The position numbers and the translations under genes are program-made. Of a DNA stretch of 46,857 nt, positions 18,863 to 31,817 are shown piece by piece. The notes below the pieces were generated by a model. That model saw only the letters and a list, made by a program, of their open reading frames with translations. It ran no database searches and was not told where the DNA came from. The stretch is from Hydrogenophaga sp. (GTDB lineage: Bacteria; Pseudomonadota; Gammaproteobacteria; Burkholderiales; Burkholderiaceae_C): positions 1 through 46,857 of the forward strand of contig JAURYH010000003.1 in the NCBI GenBank assembly GCA_030653975.1. Direction: 5' to 3'. Each line of letters opens with the position of its first letter. Positions within the stretch are counted from its first letter, which is position 1.

Positions 18863-20045
18863 GCATTATTTCCTACGCCCAAAACTTCGAAGACGTCATG
18901 CTCTGGCGTGCACTCAAGCATGTGGAAAACGGGTTCTACATTGATGTCGGTGCAGCATGGCCAGATGAGGATTCGGTAACAAAGGCATTTTATGAACGTG
19001 GTTGGCACGGCATCAATATTGAGCCAAATCCGAAGCTTAACAAGCAGTTACGTGCATGTCGCCCGCGCGATATCAACCTAAAACTTGCAGTGGGTGACTG
19101 TGAAGGTACTCAAACATTCAACCTGGTGACCGAAACGGGGCTATCTACACTTGACGACGCGATTGCCAGAAAACATCAGGCTGCTGGCAGGATTTCAAGT
19201 CGACAGGAAGTTCAGGTCACCACACTCGCATCGATCTGGCAGGAACATGTGCCCCTCGGGCAAGCCGTGCATTTCCTCAAGGTGGATGTGGAAGGTTTCG
19301 AGGAGGCAGCGTTAAGGGGCAACATCTGGCCAAAAAACCGCCCCTGGGTGGTAGTGGTTGAAGCAACCTTGCCCATGTCTCAAGAAGAGTCCCACGGCGC
19401 TTGGGAGCCCGTTCTCATCAATGCGGGTTACCAACTTGCTTATGTAGATGGGTTGAACCGTTTTTATGTTGCCCAAGAGCATTCAGAGCTGCTGCCAGCA
19501 TTCAAATATCCACCCAATGTATTCGATGGATTCAAGCTGGTAGGACAGCACGATAGCGAAGTCCGTGCCATGCAGGCCGAAGCCCGCGCCATGCAGGCCA
19601 AAGCCCGCGCCACGCAGGCCAAGGCCCGCGCCACGCAGGCCGAAGCCCGCGCCACGCTGGCCGAAGTCCAAGCACGGCAGGCCGAGGCTCGCGTGAACGA
19701 CATGCTGAGCAGTACTTCATGGCGCATTACCGTGCCGATACGCAGGGTGGCCGGATTGGCTTATCAACTGAAGCCTCGAGCGCTCAAGTCGAAGCTGAAG
19801 ACCCTACTCAAACACGCCGCCTTGTATGTTGGCAGGCGCACCACACTCAAGCGAATGACTCTCGTTGCGCTTGGGCGCTTCCCGAGCCTCAAATCCAGAC
19901 TCTTTCGCCTCGTTCAAGGTAGCGAGGCGACCTGTAACGTTCCCGTGCCCAATGTTCCCACGAACGCGGCGCATCTCAGTCCCCGCGCCCAACAGGTCTA
20001 CGCCGACCTCAAAATCGTATTGGCCAATAGCAAGAGGTCAGACTG

Positions 20046-20046
<1 letters not shown>
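18859..20046 (+). CDS. FkbM-family methyltransferase with repeat-encoded coiled coil
   Basis: A 395-residue cytoplasmic protein in three parts. Residues 1-205 are an FkbM-type SAM methyltransferase: 'FYIDVGAAWPDEDSVTKAF' (26-44), 'IEPNP' (54-58), 'LKVDVEGFE' (140-148) and 'VVVVEAT' (164-170). Residues 237-278 are six seven-residue units of the form A-x-Q-A-E/K-A-R, encoded by 21-base tandem repeats, predicted to form an alanine-rich coiled coil. Residues 285-355 are strongly basic with hydrophobic faces ('STSWRITVPIRRV'), perhaps membrane-binding. It sits between wzt and a WbdA-like transferase, the place WbdD occupies in E. coli O8/O9a, where a methyltransferase with coiled coil caps the chain and sets its length. 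Start chosen from the ATGA overlap with wzt. Confidence 0.85.
19567..19692 (+). repeat. Six tandem 21-base repeats inside the FkbM gene
   Basis: Units begin at 19567, 19588, 19609, 19630, 19651 and 19672. The first four are near-identical (pattern GCC-A(T/C)G-CAG-GCC-(G/A)A(A/G)-GCC-CGC) and differ only by single transitions; the last two are degenerate. Each unit encodes one heptad (AMQAEAR, AMQAKAR, ATQAKAR, ATQAEAR, ATLAEVQ, ARQAEAR), so copy-number change keeps the frame and lengthens or shortens the coiled coil by whole heptads. Confidence 0.95.
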
Positions 20047-24822
<4,776 letters not shown>

Positions 24823-24829
24823 ATCCGTT

Positions 24830-24853
24830 GCGGAGGACCCAAGAAACCTCCGC
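24830..24853 (+). terminator. Hairpin after gmd (possible terminator)
   Basis: GCGGAGG at 24830-24836 pairs perfectly with CCTCCGC at 24847-24853 around a ten-base loop, eight bases after the gmd stop. No T-run follows, so termination would be weak; it may be a processing or partial-termination site between gmd and the UXS-like gene. Confidence 0.4.
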
Positions 24854-24918
24854 CGACAGGCTTCTGCCACTGCGCAACATCCAAACTCGCATGCCGGTGT
24901 TCCCCACAGGAGCTGATT

Positions 24919-25872
24919 TTGCACATTTCGAATAGAAAAAGAATCCTGATCACCGGAGGCGCCGGCTTCCTGGGCTCGCACCTGTGCGATCGCCTGCTGG
25001 GTGAGGGCAACGACGTGCTGTGCGTGGACAACTTCTACAGCGGCACCAAGGACAACGTGGCCCACCTCATGGGCAACCCGCATTTCGAGCTGATGCGCCA
25101 CGACGTGACCTTCCCTCTGTACGTGGAGACCGACGAAATCTACAACCTGGCCTGCCCCGCCTCGCCGGTGCACTACCAGTGGGACCCGGTGCAGACCACC
25201 AAGACCAGCGTGCACGGCGCCATCAATATGCTGGGCTTGGCCAAGCGCACCAAGGCGCGCATCTTCCAGGCCTCCACCAGCGAGGTCTATGGCGACCCGG
25301 AGATCCACCCTCAGCCGGAGAGCTACTGGGGCCGGGTCAACCCGATCGGCATCCGATCCTGCTACGACGAAGGCAAGCGCTGCGCCGAGACCCTGTTCTT
25401 CGACTACCACCGGCAGCACCAAGTGGACATCAGGGTCGCCCGCATCTTCAACACCTACGGCCCACGCATGCACCCCAACGACGGGCGCGTGGTCAGCAAC
25501 TTCATCGTGCAGGCGCTGCGGGGCGAAGACATCACCATCTATGGCGATGGCTCGCAGACGCGCAGCTTCTGTTATGTGGACGATCTGATCGAGGGCTTCG
25601 TCCGCCTGATGACCAGCAGCGCCGACCTGACGGGCCCCATCAACCTGGGCAACCCCAACGAATTCACGATCCGCCAGTTGGCCGAGGCCGTGCTGCGCAA
25701 GGTTGGTGGAAAGTCCAGGCTGGTCTGCAAACCCCTGCCGTCGGACGACCCAAAGCAGCGCCAGCCCAACATCGAGCAGGCCAAGGCCGTGCTCGGCTGG
25801 CAGCCCGTGGTTGAGCTCGACGAGGGTCTGGACAAGACCATTCACTACTTCCGCCGCACCCTCCAGTCATGA
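24919..25872 (+). CDS. UDP-glucuronate decarboxylase (UDP-xylose synthase-like)
   Basis: A 317-residue SDR very close in pattern to UXS enzymes: '[20 protein letters not shown]' (8-27), '[15 protein letters not shown]' (36-50), '[19 protein letters not shown]' (75-93), T120-S121-E122, and Y149/K153 in 'CYDEGKR'; '[21 protein letters not shown]' is typical. It would turn UDP-glucuronate (from Ugd) into UDP-xylose. The start is TTG 24919, chosen because AGGAG lies at 24908-24912, six bases upstream, and the Rossmann strand follows at once. UDP-apiose/UDP-xylose synthase is a related alternative that cannot be excluded by eye. Overlaps the next gene by ATGA. Confidence 0.9.
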   Translation: MHISNRKRILITGGAGFLGSHLCDRLLGEGNDVLCVDNFYSGTKDNVAHLMGNPHFELMRHDVTFPLYVETDEIYNLACPASPVHYQWDPVQTTKTSVHGAINMLGLAKRTKARIFQASTSEVYGDPEIHPQPESYWGRVNPIGIRSCYDEGKRCAETLFFDYHRQHQVDIRVARIFNTYGPRMHPNDGRVVSNFIVQALRGEDITIYGDGSQTRSFCYVDDLIEGFVRLMTSSADLTGPINLGNPNEFTIRQLAEAVLRKVGGKSRLVCKPLPSDDPKQRQPNIEQAKAVLGWQPVVELDEGLDKTIHYFRRTLQS

Positions 25873-26819
25873 GCCTCACCCACCACGACATCGTGATCGT
25901 GACCCCGGTCTTTGAAGACCTGGAGGCCTGTGGTCGTCTTTTCAAGGAACTGACCAGGGAACTGGGCCATAGCGTATATGTCGTCGTGGTCGACGATGGT
26001 TCGGTACGACAGCCACTGACCATTGCCAGCCTGCAGGACACCGGCATCGCCGGCGCTGTGCTCAAGCTGCGCCGCAACGTCGGCCACCAGCGCGCCATCG
26101 CGATCGGTCTGAGCTACGCAGCCGAGTCGTTACTGCCCGACCAGAAGGTCGTGATCATGGACTCCGACGGCGAGGACCTGCCATCGACCATCCCGGCCCT
26201 GCTTTCGCAACTGGACAACCCGTTGATCGACGTGGTGGTGGCGCAGCGCAAGAGCCGCGTCGAGACCTTCCGCTTCAAGGCCTTCTACCAAATTTACAAA
26301 CGCTTTTTCAGCCTCATGACGGGTCGGCCGATCAGCTTCGGCAACTTCATGGCGCTCAAGCCGGCCGCCGTGCAACGCCTGGTGGCGATGCAGGAATTGC
26401 CGATCCACGTGGCGGCGGCCGTGCTGGCGTCCAAACTGCGGACCGGCATCTGTCCGCTCCACCGGGGGCCACGCTACGCCGGTCATTCCAAGATGAACTT
26501 CGTGGGCCTGGCGCTGCACGGCTTCAAGGCCTTGATGGTGTTCGCCGAAGACGTGCTGGTGCGAGTGGGCATCTTCAGTGCGGTGATCGCGTTAGCCGCC
26601 GTTGGCGGCTCCGCGCTGGCTATTGCGCTCAAGCTTTCGGGCGTATCCACACCAGGCTGGTTCTCGATCGCCCTGGGCGTGCTGCTGCTGATCTTCTTGC
26701 AGACGGGGGCACTGGCGCTCATGACGTTGATGCTGACCGGTATGATGCGCAGTGGCAGTGTGGTGACCGCCGTCGCTCACCGCGAGTTCATCGCGGACGT
26801 GATCGAGACGACGCCATGA
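25869..26819 (+). CDS. GtrB/DPM1-like membrane glycosyltransferase (GT2)
   Basis: A 316-residue protein with an N-terminal GT-A domain ('[18 protein letters not shown]' 8-25, '[13 protein letters not shown]' 37-49, '[18 protein letters not shown]' about 93-110) and two C-terminal hydrophobic hairpins (about 225-255 and 260-295). This is the architecture of polyprenyl-phosphate sugar synthases such as GtrB, which move a sugar from a nucleotide donor to undecaprenyl phosphate at the inner face. The next gene encodes GtrA, the usual flippase partner, with an ATGA overlap. The UXS-like gene directly upstream hints that the sugar could be xylose or glucuronate; this is inference. Confidence 0.87.
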   Translation: MSLTHHDIVIVTPVFEDLEACGRLFKELTRELGHSVYVVVVDDGSVRQPLTIASLQDTGIAGAVLKLRRNVGHQRAIAIGLSYAAESLLPDQKVVIMDSDGEDLPSTIPALLSQLDNPLIDVVVAQRKSRVETFRFKAFYQIYKRFFSLMTGRPISFGNFMALKPAAVQRLVAMQELPIHVAAAVLASKLRTGICPLHRGPRYAGHSKMNFVGLALHGFKALMVFAEDVLVRVGIFSAVIALAAVGGSALAIALKLSGVSTPGWFSIALGVLLLIFLQTGALALMTLMLTGMMRSGSVVTAVAHREFIADVIETTP

Positions 26820-27223
26820 GCGCTGGGACTGCTTCGTCCCATCCCCGCGCTGAACTTACCCGCTTCCTCATCAGCGGGTTGGTTGCCACCGCAGTGCACT
26901 ACGGTGTGCTGACCTTCAACCTCAAGGTGCTGGATTTCAGCTCGGCGGGACTGGCTAACCTGTATGCCGCAGTCGCCGGTATCAGCACTTCATTCCTGGG
27001 CAATCGCCTCTACGTGTTTTCGGGCTCGAACCGGCAACCCTGGTTTCCACAGGCATTGAAGTTCAGCGGCTTCTACGGCATTGTTGCCGTGATGCACGGT
27101 CTGATGCTCTGGCTCTGGACCGACCGCTTCGGGTACGACTACCGCGTGGGTTTTCTGATCGCTACAGCGCTTCAGGTGTCCATCAGCTACGTCGGCAACA
27201 AGCTCCTGGTCTTCAAGACATGA
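26816..27223 (+). CDS. GtrA-family membrane protein
   Basis: A 135-residue protein with four hydrophobic helices and the GtrA layout: 'LTRFLISGLVATAVHYGVL' (about 14-32), 'LYAAVAGISTSFLGNRLYVF' (about 49-68) and the closing 'SISYVGNKLLVFKT'. GtrA proteins are thought to flip undecaprenyl-phosphate-linked sugars to the periplasm for O-antigen side-branch addition. Gene order gtrB-gtrA with an ATGA overlap strongly supports the pairing. The third component, a membrane transferase, would be the polytopic protein at 28643-30685. Confidence 0.9.
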   Translation: MSAGTASSHPRAELTRFLISGLVATAVHYGVLTFNLKVLDFSSAGLANLYAAVAGISTSFLGNRLYVFSGSNRQPWFPQALKFSGFYGIVAVMHGLMLWLWTDRFGYDYRVGFLIATALQVSISYVGNKLLVFKT

Positions 27224-27299
27224 AAAAGTGCCGTGCTTTGCCCCATTTCGCGGGCCGCGACAAGCTTCTTTGTGTTGTACAGCAAATCAAGTCGATCAC

Positions 27300-28043
27300 A
27301 TGAATGCAAACCCGGAAGCGTTTTCCTACAGCGGCAACGAACTGAAAAATTTCGCCGCGGCGGTGAACTGGAAAGCATATTGGTCGAGACAGATCGAGCC
27401 CTATCTGGGCCAGGACGTACTGGAACTGGGCGCGGGCATAGGTGCGACGGCCAGGGCGCTCAACCACAGAAGCTATCGGAACTGGCTGGGATTGGAGCCC
27501 GACAAAGCCATGTGCGAGCTGATCGAATCCGACTTGGACCAGGGTGATCTGCCATCGTCCTATCAGATCCGTCACGGCACCTCCACCAGCCTGAATGGCG
27601 ACGAACGGTTCGACACCATCCTGTACATCGACGTGCTGGAACACATTGAACATGACCGGGAAGAGCTGGAGCGGGTCACCGGCCATCTGGCGGACGGCGG
27701 TCACATCGTCATCGTCGCACCGGCCCACAACTTTCTCTTCACCAGTTTTGACAAGAAGATCGGTCACCACCGGCGGTACGACAAAGGCCTGCTGAGTGCC
27801 ATTGTCCCAGCCAACCTGCACATCAGGAAGATGCACTACCTGGACAGCGTGGGCATGCTGGCCAGTCTGGGCAACAAGCTGATCCTCAAGTCAGACACAC
27901 CCAAACTGGCCCAGATCAAGCTCTGGGACTCGGTCATGGTGAGGGCTTCGCGCTGGGTCGATCCACTGACCGGCCATCAGATCGGCAAGAGCATTGTTTG
28001 CATATTGCAAAAGAAACCCCACAACGCGCTGACCCGCCCATGA
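27300..28043 (+). CDS. Class I SAM-dependent methyltransferase
   Basis: A 247-residue Rossmann methyltransferase: motif I 'VLELGAGIGATARAL' near 41-55, an acidic 'GLEPDKAMC' near 64-72, motif IV-like 'FDTILYIDVLEHIEHD' near 101-116, and 'HIVIVAPAHNFLFTSFDKKIGHHRRY' near 134-159. That last stretch is typical of methyltransferases that sit beside GtrA/GtrB genes. It probably methylates a sugar or lipid-linked sugar, but the substrate is unknown. ATG 27300 is preferred because it lies just before the conserved N-terminus; a GTG at 27228 would add 24 unlikely residues. ATGA overlap with the next gene. Confidence 0.83.
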   Translation: MNANPEAFSYSGNELKNFAAAVNWKAYWSRQIEPYLGQDVLELGAGIGATARALNHRSYRNWLGLEPDKAMCELIESDLDQGDLPSSYQIRHGTSTSLNGDERFDTILYIDVLEHIEHDREELERVTGHLADGGHIVIVAPAHNFLFTSFDKKIGHHRRYDKGLLSAIVPANLHIRKMHYLDSVGMLASLGNKLILKSDTPKLAQIKLWDSVMVRASRWVDPLTGHQIGKSIVCILQKKPHNALTRP

Positions 28044-28636
28044 AATACTTCAAACTGTTCTGTGCCACCGCCTTGTACCTGGCGATCCTGTGCACCATCT
28101 GGCTGCTCATCGTCAATTTCTTCAAAGTCGATGTGGTGTTTTATTCCGCGATCTGGGCGGCCGTGATCGCGGTGGCGGTCCAGGCGGTACTGATCTTCAC
28201 CACCCCGCTGTTGCGTGGATGGAGTGGCGTTGAAAAATTCCAGCAACTTGTCAGCTGTGTGCTGCTGGGCTACATCATGGCCATCAGCGTGCCCACCGTG
28301 ATCGACCGCTCCTTGTCTTTCTACATCCTGGAAAAACTTCAACAACGCGGTGGTGGCATACAACTGGCCAAGTTCAACCATATCTTCACCACCGAGTACA
28401 TGCGCGAACACCGACTGGTGGACATTCGTCTGACCGAACAAACCGAATCGGGCACGATTGTGATCGATGGCGATTGCGTCAAGCTCACCCCCAAAGGGGA
28501 CAACATTGCCAGCTTCGGTCGCTTTTTTCGCCAGAACCTCCTGCCCAAGCAACGATTGCTCATGGGTGAATACACCGACCAGTTGACCAACCCTTTTCAG
28601 CGCAGCGATGCCGCGCCCGACTACCTTTGTCATTAA
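28040..28636 (+). CDS. Hypothetical membrane protein
   Basis: A 198-residue protein not assigned to a family. The first half has three hydrophobic segments, about 5-29, 32-57 and 70-92. The second half (about 93-198) is soluble and contains 'KFNHIFTTEYMREHRLVDIRL' followed by a basic segment. The start comes from the ATGA overlap with the methyltransferase, so both are translated together. Position between GtrB/GtrA/methyltransferase and a polytopic transferase-like protein suggests an accessory role in the same side-group reaction. No function is claimed. Confidence 0.75.
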   Translation: MKYFKLFCATALYLAILCTIWLLIVNFFKVDVVFYSAIWAAVIAVAVQAVLIFTTPLLRGWSGVEKFQQLVSCVLLGYIMAISVPTVIDRSLSFYILEKLQQRGGGIQLAKFNHIFTTEYMREHRLVDIRLTEQTESGTIVIDGDCVKLTPKGDNIASFGRFFRQNLLPKQRLLMGEYTDQLTNPFQRSDAAPDYLCH

Positions 28637-28642
28637 AAAACC

Positions 28643-30685
28643 ATGCATGCATTTCTTCGAGACAAAGGCATCAAATGGCTGCTGTTGTTGCTGTTTCTGT
28701 TGCTGGCAATTTACCTGATACCCTACTCTCAAATCGATCACATGGGCATGATGCCTGGAGACATTGGCGATGCGCGGTTAGTCAATTACCTCCTGGAGCA
28801 CAACCACCTGTACTTCAATGGAACCATTGATTCACTGTGGCATCCTAGATATTTCTCACCATTCCCATTTGTTCTGGGTTTTAGCGACAATCTATTGGGC
28901 TCCTATATTATCTATGAAGTAGCCCGCTTGTGGACTACTGAAACCGATACCGCTTTTCAGATCTGGTTTTTAGCCGCCTATCCGATCAACTACCTGGCTG
29001 CGTATTTTGCACTGACCAGACTTCGCTGCTCACATCTCGCCGCCAGCATCGGTGCACTGATATTTGCATTCTCGTTGCCTGTCACCTCCCACATGGGGCA
29101 CCCTCAGCTGCTGTACCGCTTCGGCTTGCCATTGGCAATAGCGCTGTACATTTCTTTTCTGACAAACAAGAACTGGTGGCATTTCTTGTTTGCGGGCTTC
29201 TGGCTTGTTTGGCAATATTACTGCACCATTTATATGGGATTCTTCACCAGCCTGTTGCTGGCGATCATCACCGCTGCTTTCTTCATTCCATATTTCAACA
29301 ATTTCAGGAAACAAAGAAGCAAAGGATCAACTGGTTTCATAGGTCAACTGAGGTCAATGCCCGTTACATCCAAACTGACAATTGGATTTGGCTTGATCTT
29401 TTTGCTTCTGGCAATGATCTGGCTTTTTTACCCCTACATCAAGGTATCTGAACTCTACGGCACCAAGCGTTCAACCGCCGAGATAGCCACCATGTTGCCG
29501 CGAATCCAAAGTTATTTCACGGCACACGCCTCTTTGATCTGGAAACCGGTATCGCAATTTTACCCAGAGATACCAATGCAGCACGAGCACCAGATGTTTG
29601 CTGGCGCCATTCCGCTATTTCTTGCATTTTTCACCTTATTCAGCGAAAGAGTTCGCTCATCAAATTCCTCATATCCATTGATGTTTTGGTCCTTCATCGG
29701 GGCGATCGCACTGACACTCAGCATCTTCGGATACAGCCTATGGATTCCACTGACAAACCTTCCATTGGTTTCAGCGATAAGGGCAGTCACTCGACTGGAC
29801 TTGGCCCTTCTGTTTCCAATTGCCTATTTCTCCGCTCTTGCTGTGGAAAGCTCTACCAAATTGGCGAAACCTATTTTTCTCACAGCACTCGCCGCATTGA
29901 TAGTGCTTCTGATGGGAGAGATGAGTGCAACAATGCCCAACGTCAGCGCCAAGGCAGAGTGGCGTGAAAGACTGCACCTAAAGCAAGAAGGAGTACCAGA
30001 CAAACTGCCTGATAATGCTATTTTATTTTTCAATCAAGCGCCAGGCCTATGGTTTGCCGAGGAAATTGACAGCATGTGGATTGCTTTACAAAGGAATGTC
30101 TCCACGTTGAATGGATACTCCGGATTTTCTCCCCCAGAGTACTCTATACAATTTACCAATGATTGTGCAGAACTGCCTAAACGAGTTCTTTCTTTTCTGA
30201 AGTTTTCAGAAAACGAAAACACTCCGGAAACCTACAGAAGCCTAATGCGCCGCATCGTCCCAGTTGGATTTCACAACTGTTCAGACTACTGGTTTTCATC
30301 ACCTCCGACCCACACCAAGGCCCATGCCTACTACTCAGCTGACCAGATAAGAAGCATCTCCATTTCTCTGATTGGGAAATACCACAAGAATGACCAGTGG
30401 GTAGTGACTGTTGAATTAACAAACACTGGCGAGCAACTGCTTGCAGCGGACTCGTCAGTTCAAAAACCATTTCAATTGATGTGGCGCTTCGTTGATTCGA
30501 ACGACAAACCGGCCAGCCGGTGGCAGGCAAGAAGGTCGCTCCCCTATGACCTTCCTCCCAAAGGCACCTTGATCCTAGACTTGCCTATTGACTCAAGGAT
30601 GGCCGTCAAAGACGGGAAACTGCAGGTATTTTTGGAGCAGATCGCCATCCGCAATATCCCACCCTTGTCCATCCCATGGGATTGA
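28643..30685 (+). CDS. Polytopic GT-C-like membrane protein
   Basis: A 680-residue protein with about ten to twelve hydrophobic segments in the first ~460 residues and a soluble C-terminal part of ~220 residues. The first periplasmic loop has 'MMPGDIGDARLVNYLLEH' (36-53), with D40 and D43 placed like the acidic residues of GT-C transferases. It would be the third, linkage-specific component of a Gtr-type system using an undecaprenyl-phosphate sugar supplied by the GtrB/GtrA pair upstream. The gene is clearly AT-richer than its surroundings (25 G+C of 60 from 30061, against 40 of 60 in rfbB from 12181), which points to recent acquisition. No exact family was recognised. Confidence 0.72.
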   Translation: MHAFLRDKGIKWLLLLLFLLLAIYLIPYSQIDHMGMMPGDIGDARLVNYLLEHNHLYFNGTIDSLWHPRYFSPFPFVLGFSDNLLGSYIIYEVARLWTTETDTAFQIWFLAAYPINYLAAYFALTRLRCSHLAASIGALIFAFSLPVTSHMGHPQLLYRFGLPLAIALYISFLTNKNWWHFLFAGFWLVWQYYCTIYMGFFTSLLLAIITAAFFIPYFNNFRKQRSKGSTGFIGQLRSMPVTSKLTIGFGLIFLLLAMIWLFYPYIKVSELYGTKRSTAEIATMLPRIQSYFTAHASLIWKPVSQFYPEIPMQHEHQMFAGAIPLFLAFFTLFSERVRSSNSSYPLMFWSFIGAIALTLSIFGYSLWIPLTNLPLVSAIRAVTRLDLALLFPIAYFSALAVESSTKLAKPIFLTALAALIVLLMGEMSATMPNVSAKAEWRERLHLKQEGVPDKLPDNAILFFNQAPGLWFAEEIDSMWIALQRNVSTLNGYSGFSPPEYSIQFTNDCAELPKRVLSFLKFSENENTPETYRSLMRRIVPVGFHNCSDYWFSSPPTHTKAHAYYSADQIRSISISLIGKYHKNDQWVVTVELTNTGEQLLAADSSVQKPFQLMWRFVDSNDKPASRWQARRSLPYDLPPKGTLILDLPIDSRMAVKDGKLQVFLEQIAIRNIPPLSIPWD

Positions 30686-30708
30686 AATTCACTACAGCAG
30701 GTGAATTT
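30685..30708 (+). other. Hairpin at the stop of the GT-C-like gene
   Basis: AAATTCAC at 30685-30692 and GTGAATTT at 30701-30708 are perfect inverted repeats around an eight-base loop, starting at the last base of the stop codon. The stem is AT-rich and no clear T-run follows. It could be a weak terminator or 3'-end stabiliser. Confidence 0.35.
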
Positions 30709-30842
30709 ATCATCCAAATCTCCACCACCATCCGGAATACTTGAAATGGCCAGACCAGAAATAACCAAGTCGGAGAAAAATGACAACTTAATACCTCCAT
30801 GTCGAGGCGTCACAATTATTAGATTCATTTGATTGCATGTAG
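30709..30842 (+). other. AT-rich spacer before rmd
   Basis: These bases continue the low-GC composition of the upstream gene and then switch abruptly to high GC at rmd. No convincing open frame, paired -35/-10 promoter or ribosome-binding site is visible. The composition switch at about 30840 looks like the right border of an inserted segment. Confidence 0.4.
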
Positions 30843-31700
30843 ATGCGCATCCTCCTGACCGGCTCTGCCGGCTTCACCGGCCACTACTTTCGAGCCTGCG
30901 CCGAGGCGGCTGGCCACGAGGTGCTGCCGCTCACCGCCGATCTGACCGACAAAACTGCCGTGGCGGCCGAAGTCGCCCACACCGCACCCGACGCCGTGGT
31001 CCACCTGGCCGCCATCGCCTTTGTGGGTCATGCAGACGATGCGGCGTTTTATGCCGTCAATGTCGTGGGCAGCATGAACCTGCTGGACGCACTGGTGGCC
31101 CTGCCGCGCAAACCGCGCCGCGTGCTGCTGGCCAGCAGCGCCAACGTCTATGGCAACTGTGACCATTCGCCCATTTCTGAAGAGCGGGCGCCCGCCCCGG
31201 TCAACCACTACGCCATGAGCAAGCTGGCCATGGAGCACATGGCTCGCACCTGCTCGGAAAGCCTGCCGCTGGTGCTGGTCCGGCCCTTCAACTACACCGG
31301 CCCGGGTCAATCGTCCAGCTTCCTGATCCCCAAGCTGGTGGACCACTTTGCTCGCCGGCTTCCCCAAATCGAACTGGGCAACCTGCACGTGGAACGCGAG
31401 TTCAATGACGTGCGCATGGTCTGCGACGCCTATCTGGCGCTGTTGGACAAAGGCGTGCCGGGCGAGGTGTACAACGTGTGCTCGGGCCACCCCTACACCT
31501 TGCAGGCGGTGATAACGGCTCTGGAAGAGTTGACGGGCCACCACATGCAGGTGACGGTGAACCCGGCCTTCGTGCGCGCCAACGAGGTGCACCGCCTCTG
31601 CGGCAACCCGGACAAGCTCAGGGCCTGTACCGGGCCGCTGCCAGCCTACGCTCTGAAGGACACCTTGAGCAACATGCTGGCGGCCGCGCGCGCCAGCTAA
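30843..31700 (+). CDS. rmd: GDP-4-dehydro-6-deoxy-D-mannose reductase
   Basis: Reduces the Gmd product to GDP-D-rhamnose with NAD(P)H. The 285-residue SDR starts 'MRILLTGSAGFTGHY', has 'VVHLAAIAFVGHADD' (52-66), S98/S99 in 'LLASSANVYG', Y123/K127 in 'YAMSK' and 'VRPFNYTGPGQSSSFLIPK', a pattern characteristic of RMD enzymes of A-band D-rhamnan clusters. GDP-L-fucose synthase was considered but that family is longer and has a different active-site signature. It is separated from gmd by a Gtr-like segment, unusual because the two are commonly adjacent. Confidence 0.88.
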   Translation: MRILLTGSAGFTGHYFRACAEAAGHEVLPLTADLTDKTAVAAEVAHTAPDAVVHLAAIAFVGHADDAAFYAVNVVGSMNLLDALVALPRKPRRVLLASSANVYGNCDHSPISEERAPAPVNHYAMSKLAMEHMARTCSESLPLVLVRPFNYTGPGQSSSFLIPKLVDHFARRLPQIELGNLHVEREFNDVRMVCDAYLALLDKGVPGEVYNVCSGHPYTLQAVITALEELTGHHMQVTVNPAFVRANEVHRLCGNPDKLRACTGPLPAYALKDTLSNMLAAARAS

Positions 31701-31743
31701 AGGCGCCGCCCGGTGCGCGGGGGGTCGCGCTGGCGGCAAATCT

Positions 31744-31749
31744 TATAAT
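31744..31749 (+). promoter_or_regulatory. Candidate -10 element TATAAT
   Basis: A perfect TATAAT lies at 31744-31749 in the 117-base gap after rmd, followed by GCG as often seen downstream of housekeeping -10 elements in this group. The expected -35 position (about 31721-31726, GGGGTC) is poor. If used, it would drive the glycosyltransferase gene starting at 31818. Confidence 0.35.
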
Positions 31750-31817
31750 GCGAAGTGGCGGGACAAGCTGACTTGCCGCCTGGACCGTCCTGACGGTACA
31801 CGCCCAGAACAAGGGCA

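Noticed and set aside
19567..19692. CRISPR-like array
   Set aside because: Repeats are directly adjacent with no spacers, are in frame and encode heptads; it is a coding tandem repeat.
24919..25872. UDP-glucose 4-epimerase (GalE)
   Set aside because: 'CPASPVHYQ' and '[13 protein letters not shown]' are UXS hallmarks and are not found in GalE.
28643..30685. O-antigen polymerase Wzy or ligase WaaL
   Set aside because: The N-terminal loop with two Asp residues and the large C-terminal soluble part fit GT-C-like transferases; an ABC-type locus does not need Wzy.
30843..31700. GDP-L-fucose synthase (Fcl)
   Set aside because: Too short and the sequence around the Ser/Tyr/Lys site and 'FNYTGPGQSSSFLIPK' fits Rmd.
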